A stretch of DNA of 6,390 bases from JADJLQ01 sp034439915 (lineage in GTDB: Bacteria > Bacteroidota > Bacteroidia > Chitinophagales > Saprospiraceae), in assembly GCA_034439915.1 (NCBI GenBank), contig JAWXBI010000203.1:1-6390 (forward strand), in the 5' to 3' direction. Below the pieces are notes generated by a model. The model was not told the origin of the DNA. It saw only the letters and a list, made by a program, of their open reading frames with translations, and searched no databases. A program made the position numbers and the translations under genes. This document shows, one piece after another, positions 1 through 6,147 of this stretch. Position 1 is the stretch's first letter. The number at the start of each line of letters is the position of its first letter.

Positions 1-19
1 TACATACCCTGTCCCCAAA

Positions 20-32
20 ACCCCGAAGGGGT
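20..32. repeat. REP-like short hairpin beyond the transposase 3' end
   Basis: A perfect 5-bp stem (acccc/ggggt) closes a 3-nt gaa loop. It lies 56 bp beyond the stop codon of the adjacent Y1 transposase. GC-rich mini-hairpins near such genes are typical of REP-like elements or IS200/IS605 end structures, which the transposase recognises as single-stranded DNA. The hairpin is seen directly; its role as a transposon end or REP unit is inferred, and no cleavage site can be assigned. Confidence 0.5.
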
Positions 33-61
33 GACATTATAAGATAGGTGTGTCATTATAA
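31..61. repeat. Two 12-nt direct repeats next to the hairpin
   Basis: gtgacattataa (31-42) and gtgtcattataa (50-61) differ at one base and are offset by 19 nt. The first copy overlaps the last two bases of the hairpin at 20-32. Together they form a compact hairpin-plus-repeat block at the distal flank of the transposase gene. They may be part of a REP-like element or of the transposon end, but with one copy in view this cannot be decided. Confidence 0.45.
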
Positions 62-88
62 TCCCGGCATGAAATTTAATTACCAAAT

Positions 89-550
89 TTATCCATTGAT
101 ATCGAATACATATTTCTCATCGTATTCAATCTCATATTCTTTCAAAAATTCCAGATATTCTTCATGGAATGATTTTTTACGGTGATGCTCTTCTTGATTC
201 AAAATATAATTATAAACATTTTTAACATGCGATTGTGAATACGAAAAAGCCCCATAACCTTCCTGCCATCGGAATTTTTGCCGGATCCATCCTTGCTCAT
301 TAACAAACTTCGATGAATTGTTTTTGATATCTCGCACCAAATCTGAAAGCAACATGGATGGTCGAAATCCAATAAATATATGGATATGATCAGAAGCTCC
401 ATTTACAATGATTGGTTTCTGGCCTTTTGCATTAATAATCCCAGCTATATATTTATTCAGCTCTTCTTTCCACGATGGATGAATAAGTTTATGTTTGAAT
501 TTAACCGCAAATACGATCTGAATATAGATTTGAGTAAAAGTTCCTGGCAT
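89..550 (-). CDS. IS200/IS605-family Y1 (HUH) transposase, REP-associated type
   Basis: This 153-aa protein is a single-domain tyrosine HUH nuclease that cuts and rejoins single-stranded DNA at hairpin-marked ends. The metal-binding HUH motif is His55-Ile-His57 in a SDHIHIFIG strand. The likely nucleophile is Tyr115 in YILNQ, with Gln119 four residues later, matching the Tyr/Gln spacing of the family; the GYGAFSYSQS and NQEEHH blocks around it are also characteristic. The length is normal for the family (about 130-160 aa) and no motif is missing, so the gene looks intact. The start is an ATG without a strong Shine-Dalgarno sequence. No accessory tnpB/IscB gene is present. Hairpins at 20-32 and 571-600 flank it. 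It could be a mobile IS200-like copy or a domesticated RAYT that maintains REP sequences; the sequence alone does not separate these. Confidence 0.93.
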   Translation of the reverse strand: MPGTFTQIYIQIVFAVKFKHKLIHPSWKEELNKYIAGIINAKGQKPIIVNGASDHIHIFIGFRPSMLLSDLVRDIKNNSSKFVNEQGWIRQKFRWQEGYGAFSYSQSHVKNVYNYILNQEEHHRKKSFHEEYLEFLKEYEIEYDEKYVFDING

Positions 551-570
551 ATGATGGAAGAGTTAATCTG

Positions 571-600
571 TGGCTAAATTAACTTACAATTCGTTAGCCA
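571..600. repeat. Inverted repeat upstream of the transposase start
   Basis: tggctaa (571-577) and ttagcca (594-600) form a perfect 7-bp stem around a 16-nt AT-rich loop, beginning 21 bp upstream of the transposase start codon. In IS200-like elements a hairpin just upstream of tnpA marks the left end and can damp transposase expression. The inverted repeat is seen directly; either role here is inference. Confidence 0.4.
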
Positions 601-667
601 ACCATAGTCTATCCGGTAGATTCGAGGACAAATAATGCCAATTCATACCAATGATTGAAACGCCAAA

Positions 668-684
668 AGTTTTTGATAAAAACT
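668..684. repeat. AT-rich hairpin downstream of the Omp28-like gene
   Basis: agttttt and aaaaact form a 7-bp stem with a 3-nt gat loop, about 85 bp beyond the stop of the Omp28-like gene. The stem is mostly A-T and has no GC-rich base, so it is a weak terminator candidate at best. The rest of 601-768 shows no gene and no stronger hairpin. Confidence 0.2.
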
Positions 685-768
685 AGCTTGAAATCCGGAC
701 CTGCTGCCCAAAACCAAATGAAATTTTAAAATCGGTTGATTAGAATTTTCAGGAGATAGTCAGTTCCT

Positions 769-1587
769 TCATTTCACCCTTTTTTCAACTACCTGCAGCA
801 CTTCATAACCCGGACTTCCGTAATGCACAAAAGCAACCACGACCAGATCGTTTAACTTCCAGTCTTGTGCATAGTCGGGATTAAAATTATAAACCCGTTT
901 TTCATTTAAATTCATCGACACTATTTTTAAGCCCTTGATCCCACTGATGAATTTGCGCATCACATGGCGATGAATATAATTGGTATCCACTCCCGCCGGG
1001 CCCAATTGTGCGTCCCGTATATTGTTTTCCACCAATACTATAGATAAAAAAAGTGGATTCGAAGATGGAATAATCAGGGCATTTAATTCACAGGAAACAT
1101 CTATTGTTTTCAGGGCAGAATCAGATTGAATTTCGAGGTTGATTCCCATGGAAGGAATTTTCTTTTTTTCTTCATCCACATATCCGGCCCAGGATCCTCC
1201 TCCTAAAAAGACAGAAGATTGCCCGGAAAATACTTTTCGGTTAATCATGCTGGATGGATAACCCTGCGGTTGATTAAAGATCCTGATCAATTCTTCTCCA
1301 TCCGCATTATCTAATTTTAATTTATTTTCTTTATTAGTCGGTTGGGCAAAAAAACCTCCATGCACCGAAACGATCACCAGTCTATTTCCATGAATACGTT
1401 TTAATTCTTCCAATAATTGAGCACCGGCCGGGCAGTTTTGACATCTGACCCCGGTATACTCTTCGATCAATACATTTTGAGAATAACCGGAACCGGGTTG
1501 ATCCGTGTTGGTGGACAGGGTAACCGGTACTTCTTCACAAGCCTGAACAAGTATACCTAACAAAAAAATATAAACACTTACCCTCAT
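769..1587 (-). CDS. Omp28-related outer-membrane lipoprotein with CxxC thioredoxin-like motif
   Basis: This 272-aa protein has a short lipoprotein signal peptide: a hydrophobic stretch followed by VQA and Cys17, the likely lipidated residue. After a short linker comes the signature of the Bacteroidota Omp28-related family, VLIEEYTGVRCQNCPAG, with Cys49 and Cys52 forming a CxxC motif at the start of a predicted thioredoxin-like fold. Pro111 in QGYPSSMINR sits where the cis-proline of thioredoxin folds is expected. One further cysteine (Cys166) lies in the C-terminal beta-rich half. The length is typical and the gene ends in TGA. It is the second gene of an operon: its ATG directly abuts the TAA of the upstream barrel gene, which suggests translational coupling. 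A redox role is inferred from the motif and from tlpA nearby; family members are mostly uncharacterised. The family call is firm, the biochemical role is not. Confidence 0.85.
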   Translation of the reverse strand: MRVSVYIFLLGILVQACEEVPVTLSTNTDQPGSGYSQNVLIEEYTGVRCQNCPAGAQLLEELKRIHGNRLVIVSVHGGFFAQPTNKENKLKLDNADGEELIRIFNQPQGYPSSMINRKVFSGQSSVFLGGGSWAGYVDEEKKKIPSMGINLEIQSDSALKTIDVSCELNALIIPSSNPLFLSIVLVENNIRDAQLGPAGVDTNYIHRHVMRKFISGIKGLKIVSMNLNEKRVYNFNPDYAQDWKLNDLVVVAFVHYGSPGYEVLQVVEKRVK

Positions 1588-1590
1588 TTA
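1585..1590 (-). promoter_or_regulatory. Abutting stop/start junction (TAAATG)
   Basis: On the minus strand the TAA of the barrel gene (1590-1588) is followed immediately by the ATG of the Omp28-like gene (1587-1585), with no spacer and no separate Shine-Dalgarno sequence. This arrangement favours reinitiation by the terminating ribosome and so a coupled expression ratio. It also supports the chosen start of the downstream gene. Confidence 0.6.
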
Positions 1591-3234
1591 AAATCTTGAT
1601 TCCAGATTAAATTTTATTCCATTAAAAGCAGGTTCATAACGGCAGATACCACCGGTACAAACGATGCCCGCGCGCTGTCGCACCAGGTTTATCCCGGCAC
1701 GGGTCACGTCCCTGCTGTATACAACGCCGGCGGTATAATAATTGTTTTTCTTTCCTTGAACCGGTTTAATATTGTACATATCAGAAACGGTGAATACCCA
1801 TTGCGGCGCTATACTGTATTCCAGTAATAAAGAAGCCCAGCTTCCCATATCCTGTTTATTGTACATGTATTCCAGGTTAATCCGGATCGCATGAAGGTCA
1901 TCGTACTGTCGGGTCCAGTCGATATAGGGTATCCAGGTTTTCACGAGGGGCGCCAGTGGTTTTCCTTCAAAGACTTGCTGATTGTAATGTTGATGCTGGA
2001 TACCTGCGATCAGGGTAAACTGATCCGGTTTCCGCCAGGTGGATTCCAATAAAATTTCACGGTAAAGTTTTTTTGCCGCAATACCATTTATCCGGCTATG
2101 ATGCAGGGTAAGGTTCCAATTAGAAGCGGGGGAAACCTGCAACTCTGTCTGTATGGCTTGCTCACCCAATTCCTGTGTTGCGGGTTGGTAAAACGAAGTC
2201 AGCCTGTAAGAATTTTGTCTCGACATGGGTGGGATAAACTGGATCAACCCATTGTTGAGTTCCTCCTGGGGACGAGTCCTGTATCCGAAAAACCGGGTTC
2301 GTTTGCCTTCCACGGAGATGCCCCAACCCGGTTGGCTATAATTTACTGACCCATAAAATACCTGACCCATTTTATGGATAAATTTTGGTCCGATAATTAC
2401 CTCCCCCATCGAGTTATTTCGCTGTCCATTGGGGTCATTCATTACGTCCCTGGTTTTCAAGGCAGATTCAATATACAGATTGAGATCGGCCCACTGGATG
2501 GTATTAAATAAGGTAAAAGCATAAGTATTGTATTGGGGCAGAAATTGATCAGTGGGTTGATAAGTGCTAAGGGTAGACAACAAGTTATTCATGCTGCCAT
2601 CATCCAGGGTGCGGTTAGTAAATCCGATTCCCGGCGCCCAGGACCAGGAGGAAGAATCACCGCCGTGAACATATCCTTCCAGAGCCAGGCCTTTGATCAG
2701 GGATTCATATTCTTCAAACTGTTTTTTTTGTTTGCCCGCAAAAGCCCTGATATGCCAATAATCATTCCATTGGTATCTAAGTTTCAGGCCATATAAAGCA
2801 TTGTCGATCCCCAGGTTTCGTTGTTCGTATGCCCTGTATATGATCCCGCTTCCAATCTGGTCGTAGATAAATCCGGCTTCAAATCCAAGTTTTGAACCTT
2901 CTTTTTTGATAAACCATCTTCCTATCCCCTGGCGGTTGAAAGATGCCTGGGGATTGATGAGGTTACTGTTTTGATAAAGGTCAAGGCGGAGTCCAAAATC
3001 CAAACCCCAGTTAGTATACCGGGCATCAAGCCAGGTCTCTGAGCCGAAAAGCTGATGGTCATATTGAGGGGTACCGCTCGCACCGATCGTGCTATCCCGG
3101 ATAAAAACGCTGGCCTGGGTGCTCAGATAAGCATTAAAGACACCTCCGGTAGGACCCGCAGGTTCTTCCTGGGCAAACCCACATATCGTATTGAAAATCA
3201 AGCCGGTTAATAGGATGTTAAATCGTAGAGGCAT
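1588..3234 (-). CDS. DUF6029-type outer-membrane beta-barrel protein
   Basis: This 548-aa protein has a signal peptide of about 22 residues ending GFAQ, then a long region of alternating amphipathic strands rich in Tyr, Trp, Asn and Gln. It ends in phenylalanine (ESRF), as expected for an outer-membrane barrel. The C-terminal segment GIVCTGGICRYEPAFNG, followed by a last strand, matches my recollection of DUF6029 proteins. Cys526 and Cys531 are the only cysteines in the mature chain, an unusual placement that suggests a disulfide or a redox target. It is the first gene of the operon, with the CxxC Omp28-like gene immediately downstream and tlpA divergent upstream. Its function is unknown; a substrate or partner of the neighbouring thiol proteins is an inference. 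It could also be described as a generic porin-like hypothetical protein. Confidence 0.75.
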   Translation of the reverse strand: MPLRFNILLTGLIFNTICGFAQEEPAGPTGGVFNAYLSTQASVFIRDSTIGASGTPQYDHQLFGSETWLDARYTNWGLDFGLRLDLYQNSNLINPQASFNRQGIGRWFIKKEGSKLGFEAGFIYDQIGSGIIYRAYEQRNLGIDNALYGLKLRYQWNDYWHIRAFAGKQKKQFEEYESLIKGLALEGYVHGGDSSSWSWAPGIGFTNRTLDDGSMNNLLSTLSTYQPTDQFLPQYNTYAFTLFNTIQWADLNLYIESALKTRDVMNDPNGQRNNSMGEVIIGPKFIHKMGQVFYGSVNYSQPGWGISVEGKRTRFFGYRTRPQEELNNGLIQFIPPMSRQNSYRLTSFYQPATQELGEQAIQTELQVSPASNWNLTLHHSRINGIAAKKLYREILLESTWRKPDQFTLIAGIQHQHYNQQVFEGKPLAPLVKTWIPYIDWTRQYDDLHAIRINLEYMYNKQDMGSWASLLLEYSIAPQWVFTVSDMYNIKPVQGKKNNYYTAGVVYSRDVTRAGINLVRQRAGIVCTGGICRYEPAFNGIKFNLESRF

Positions 3235-3267
3235 TTGAATCAGGCAACAAAATTAAACTTAGTTTTG
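3234..3267 (+). promoter_or_regulatory. Bacteroidota-type promoter for tlpA
   Basis: tagttttg at 3260-3267 matches the TAnnTTTG -7 element of the primary sigma factor in Bacteroidota. A TTTG at 3234-3237 lies 22 bp upstream of it as a candidate -33 element. A transcript starting near 3272 would have a leader of about 24 nt before the tlpA ATG, which is reasonable. The match is by eye against the known consensus. Confidence 0.5.
3248..3255 (-). promoter_or_regulatory. Candidate -7 element for the barrel/Omp28 operon
   Basis: On the minus strand this reads taattttg, a full match to TAnnTTTG. It lies 13 bp from the barrel start codon, giving a very short leader of roughly 6-10 nt. No well-spaced TTTG -33 element is visible; the nearest TTG is about 27 bp upstream. 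It may be a weak or regulated promoter. It forms the mirror half of an imperfect palindrome with the tlpA -7 element. Confidence 0.35.
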
Positions 3268-3295
3268 TACTCTATTCCTATTCAAGTATTGTACC

Positions 3296-3802
3296 ATGAA
3301 TCGAATTTATCTGTTTATATGCCTGTTATTTGTATCCTCTCTTGGTTTTTCTCAGAGACCGGTCAAGCTTTTACCCAACGGAAAAGTTAAAGATACCAAT
3401 GGAAAACTGGTGGATTTAAATACCTATACCAAGGCAGGCAAAATTACCATTGTCAGCTTTTGGGCAACCTGGTGCGGCCCATGTAAAAAAGAGCTCGATG
3501 CCTATAATGCACATTTTGCAGGATGGAATAAAAAGTATGGAACACAATTATTGGCTATCAGCATAGACGATATCAGGGGACAGGCCAAAATATCCCCGCT
3601 GGTCAATGAACGCAAATGGCCATATACCATATTGGTCGATGCCAACAATGATTTACAAAGGCAATTAGGGTTCTCCAGTATACCCCAACTCTATTTATTG
3701 GATCAAAAAGGAAATGTGATCTATCAGGCTACAGGATATCTTCCAGGGAGCGAAAAAGAGTTAGAAGCTAAAATGGCTGCAGCGGCTAAAAGTTCGCTCT
3801 AA
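3296..3802 (+). CDS. TlpA-like secreted thioredoxin-family protein
   Basis: This 168-aa protein has a signal peptide of about 20 residues ending LGFSQ, so it is exported to the periplasm. The thioredoxin fold follows: a TIVSFWATWCGPCKKE active-site block with Cys60 and Cys63, a central LLAISIDD strand, and the cis-proline Pro130 in SSIPQLYLLD, then GNVIYQATGY near the C-terminus. All key residues of a TlpA/ResA-type thiol-disulfide oxidoreductase are present and the length is typical. No lipobox is seen; Cys9 lies within the hydrophobic part of the signal peptide. It is divergently transcribed from the barrel/Omp28 operon, which suggests it works on thiols in those envelope proteins or on their client. 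It could instead serve general functions such as cytochrome c maturation, but no such genes are in view. Confidence 0.9.
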   Translation: MNRIYLFICLLFVSSLGFSQRPVKLLPNGKVKDTNGKLVDLNTYTKAGKITIVSFWATWCGPCKKELDAYNAHFAGWNKKYGTQLLAISIDDIRGQAKISPLVNERKWPYTILVDANNDLQRQLGFSSIPQLYLLDQKGNVIYQATGYLPGSEKELEAKMAAAAKSSL

Positions 3803-3819
3803 CCAGGTATTTCCTTTAT

Positions 3820-4860
3820 TTACAGCCCGGTATCTGCTGACATGAGTTTGTTAAACCCGACGTAAACGAGCCCCAGGTAAATTTTACTAACGTCCCCCTC
3901 TTTTAATTCATTTATATTTGGTAGTAAACTGCCGGTAGCTGGTTCCGTCAGGCTCAGGATCAAAACACCCATTGAAAGCATACGTTGGATTTTAAAAGAT
4001 TCAGACCCTAGATCCAATCCGCTTAAAACGACCTCGTTTAATCCATCCATACCGGAAGACTTTTTTAAATCGTGAATATCTTTTTGAAGCAGGTTAAACA
4101 TATGGTTGATCTCATCTCCAGGGATATAACCCTGAAGTAAACGACTGGAAGCGTTCAGGTTGGATTTGAGATTGAACTGATCCTGCTTTATTTCGTTTTT
4201 TATATTCAGGATATCCGCTGACTATTTAGAAGGTGCTTTATGCTGGTCCACATATTTTTTAGTTTGAGGCATTAAAGTCCGAATATACTTTTCATGATCA
4301 AGGGTTGTCGAGGTGGATTGTACCAGGTTTAAATAAGCCTGGATGACGCGAGGACTTGCTGATTGGCTTAAATAATTAAACCAGGCAGAGAATACCAACC
4401 GTGAATAGTCCGTGCCATTTATTTTAAAGGCGGATAAATTTATTCCAGGTTCTTCGTTGTTAAATTTATAACCTCCCTGTATATTGATATATTATCGGTT
4501 TTCAACTGTATTTCGTCCAGGCCAGGTGGTCTTAACATAAGTAAACAGATAAGGCGATACATGGGATAAATACGGATTAAATAGAATGGAATTGCTGTCC
4601 AGAGTAGAAGCCAATGAGTCCGCTGTATAATATTTAGACAGAATAGATGAAATTGAATCTTTTAATACCGGTGAATACGTCTCTGAAACCATTTTGCCCA
4701 TATTATATAGGGTATCCATAAGTTCAATGCCATCTTTTGCCGGGCCTGATTTGGGGGTATGCTGGACAAAATTTTTAATCCGGACCGCATCAGCGTAGGC
4801 CTGTTGTGCCTGGAGTGAATAAATAGAAATATTTAAAAATAAACCGATGAGAATTTTCAT
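3820..4860 (-). pseudogene. Secreted protein of unknown family, interrupted by two in-frame stops
   Basis: One frame runs from the ATG at 4860 to a TAA at 3820-3822 (347 codons). Only two internal stops break it: TAA at 4492-4494 after ...NTVENR, and TAG at 4222-4224 after ...HKAPSK. There is no frameshift. The reading between the stops (starting YINIQGG, through YSRLVFSAWFNYLSQ and KYVDQHK) has normal protein composition, which argues that all three pieces were one gene. The N-terminus has a signal peptide of about 19 residues ending SLQAQ. The middle and C-terminal parts look helical, with segments such as ILNIKNEIKQDQFNLKSNL; near the end are LILSLTEPATGSLLPNINE and IYLGLVYVGFNKL. I do not recognise the family. 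The gene converges on tlpA with 17 bp between their stops and no clear terminator. A decaying gene is the best reading; sequencing error or stop readthrough are alternatives. Confidence 0.7.
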
Positions 4861-4913
4861 ATAAATGGAGCTTTTTTATAACAGAGGCCGAATGGAAAAT
4901 AGCTTAATCTTTG

Positions 4914-4921
4914 CAAAGGTA
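4914..4921 (-). promoter_or_regulatory. Candidate -7 element upstream of the interrupted gene
   Basis: On the minus strand this reads tacctttg, followed by c, a full match to the Bacteroidota TAnnTTTG-Y -7 element. It would give a leader of about 45-50 nt before the ATG at 4860. No good -33 TTTG is seen at the expected distance. If real, the interrupted gene may still be transcribed. Confidence 0.35.
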
Positions 4922-5108
4922 TATCCCATATGATCAGGCCTGGATGCAGCCATATGAATTGTTATTTAAATGAAAAACAGAAAAATAAAACCGATATCCC
5001 GCGTATTTTATTTGTGCCTGATACGGTAAAAAGTAACCTTTGAATAACTTTTCCGAATTGGGTTTTATTTTAATTTCCAGTTAATATTATTCAGAGCATA
5101 ATCATGCC

Positions 5109-5131
5109 AATTATCAGGTCATAATTTTTTT
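5109..5131 (+). terminator. Weak terminator-like hairpin with T-run
   Basis: aattat and ataatt form a 6-bp stem around a 6-nt loop (caggtc), followed directly by further Ts. The stem is entirely A-T, so the predicted stability is low. No plus-strand gene ends just upstream, so it may be chance in an AT-rich stretch. Confidence 0.15.
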
Positions 5132-5210
5132 AAATTCATCGTGTAAAAACCTCGAATGCTTAGCTCCAAGTCACCACATTACATTGAATGATATAGGAAA
5201 ACAATTTTGT

Positions 5211-5533
5211 CTCCGTGCTCCCTATGCTCTCCGTGCAAACTAACCCCTCCGTGCGAAACATCTTATCCGTACGAAACATTCAATCAAGGAAGGTTAAGAC
5301 GTTTATTTTCTCCGTGCTCTCCGTGCGAACTTACCTCTTCGTGCGAAACATTCCCTCATTGGAAGGTAAAAACGGTTATTTTCTCCGCGCTCCCCGTGCT
5401 CCCCGTGCGAACAGACTTCTCCGTGCGAAACATCTTATCCGTACGAAACATTCAATCATGGAAGGTTAAGACGTTTATTTTCTCCGTGCTCTCCATGCGA
5501 ACTTACCTCTTCGTATGAAACATTCCATCATTG
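5211..5533. repeat. 172-bp tandem repeat with internal ctccgtgc/gtgcgaaac modules
   Basis: Copy 1 spans 5211-5382 and partial copy 2 spans 5383-5533. Segments 5247-5361 and 5419-5533 align without gaps over 115 bp with five mismatches; the 36 bp before each also align at the same offset but more loosely. Each unit holds two related subunits: a longer one of 99 bp (5211-5309 and 5383-5481) and a shorter one (5310-5382, 73 bp; 5482-5533, truncated). Each subunit starts with ctccgtgct-type motifs followed by gtgcgaac and gtgcgaaac blocks, and all but the truncated last one close with a ggaaggt...ttattttctcc segment. Open frames across it encode low-complexity Ser/Pro/Cys- or Arg/Val-rich peptides and look incidental. 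It resembles non-coding intergenic repeats built from short ctccgtg motifs, but I cannot name a family. Confidence 0.85.
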
Positions 5534-6142
5534 ATACCTCGCCTCCTTCAAAAACCCATCCAGCGTGGGCCGGTCATACAGTACCCCATTTTTGATCACG
5601 GCATGTATGGACCGGGAGTTTCGGATGTCTTCGAGGGGATTCGCATTCAACAGTATCAGGTCAGCGTCGTAGCCTTTTTCAATCTTACCCTTTGTCTTCC
5701 CGATGCCCATATAGGTTGCCGGATTTGTTGTTGCGGTTTGCAAAGCATCCCAGGGGGTCAAGCCGGATTGAACGAAAGATTCAATCTCATCATGAATGGA
5801 AAACCCGGTCACCAAAAACCATTCCGGAGAATCCGAGCCCGCCATCAACGGTACTCCGGCTTTCCAGAGTTCATTCACCATTTTATGCCTCAGACTTCGG
5901 TATTTTTCAAGGCTGGATTCCGGGATGTTCATACCCAGTCGCCTTTGACGGATCTGCCAGCGCTCCTGGATGAGCTGAGTTGGGATATAAGAATAGTCCG
6001 GTTTGCTTTTAATGAATTCTTCTGTTTGTTCTTTACCGAAACAGGACAGAAAAAAATAATTGGTTGGGGTGACATAGATGCTGGCTTCTTTGACCATCCT
6101 TGCCAGTATCCTTACTGCCATTAGTATCAAATAAAACCTCAA
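5528..6142 (-). pseudogene. C-terminal fragment of an amidohydrolase (imidazolonepropionase-like)
   Basis: The 204-codon frame corresponds to the last part of a metal-dependent amidohydrolase. It contains VYTP-like IYVTPTNYF (about residues 22-30), the metal-site Asp104 in MAGSDSPEWF, the FSIHDEIESFVQSGLTPWDALQTATTNPA block (114-142), and the C-terminal GKIEKGYDADLILLNANPLEDI and IHAVIKNGVLYDR strands (152-191). The N-terminal half, with the HxH motif, the Lys and the further His ligands, is absent, so the fragment cannot form the usual active site; complete members are about twice as long. The only start at the frame's upstream limit is TTG (6142-6140), just after an in-frame stop; the first ATG is at 6121-6119. 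Homology seems to begin near residue 9-11, at the junction with repeat-like DNA. The stop TGA (5530-5528) lies in the last bases of the tandem repeat. A truncated remnant is the best reading. Confidence 0.8.
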
Positions 6143-6147
6143 TTATC

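Larger units (their letters stand above)
4861..5210. other. AT-rich intergenic region with no convincing gene
   Basis: This 350-bp stretch separates the start of the interrupted gene from the tandem repeat. Apart from the candidate -7 element at 4914-4921 and a weak A/T hairpin followed by a T-run at 5109-5131, I see nothing. The longest short frame noticed is a 37-codon plus-strand ORF (4930-5043) without supporting features. Confidence 0.6.

Noticed and set aside
2098..2796. Plus-strand ORFs of 83 and 87 aa inside the barrel gene
   Set aside because: They are antisense shadows within a long, well-supported coding gene.
4222..4494. Stop-codon reassignment, selenocysteine or pyrrolysine use
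   Set aside because: The internal stops are TAA and TAG, not TGA. TAA also ends three neighbouring genes normally, and there is no downstream recoding structure visible.
3820..4860. Two independent small genes (4492-4860 and 3820-4101)
   Set aside because: Both lie in the same frame, the DNA between them is also protein-like in that frame with one further stop, and the second piece has no start features, so one interrupted gene explains them better.
4930..5043. 37-codon plus-strand ORF in the intergenic region
   Set aside because: It has no hydrophobic segment, recognisable motif, promoter or ribosome site. A frame of this length is expected by chance.
5207..5518. Plus-strand ORFs of 84 and 103 aa across the tandem repeat
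   Set aside because: They are open only because the repeat modules lack stops in these frames. The peptides are low-complexity translations of the same DNA words in two frames, with no domain, signal or start context.
5211..5533. CRISPR array
   Set aside because: There are no uniform 24-40-bp repeats with unique equal-length spacers and no cas genes. The whole 172-bp unit is duplicated, including what would be spacers.
5531..6124. 197-aa plus-strand ORF opposite the amidohydrolase fragment
   Set aside because: It is the antisense shadow of a frame with clear amidohydrolase motifs, and its own translation has no recognisable domain.
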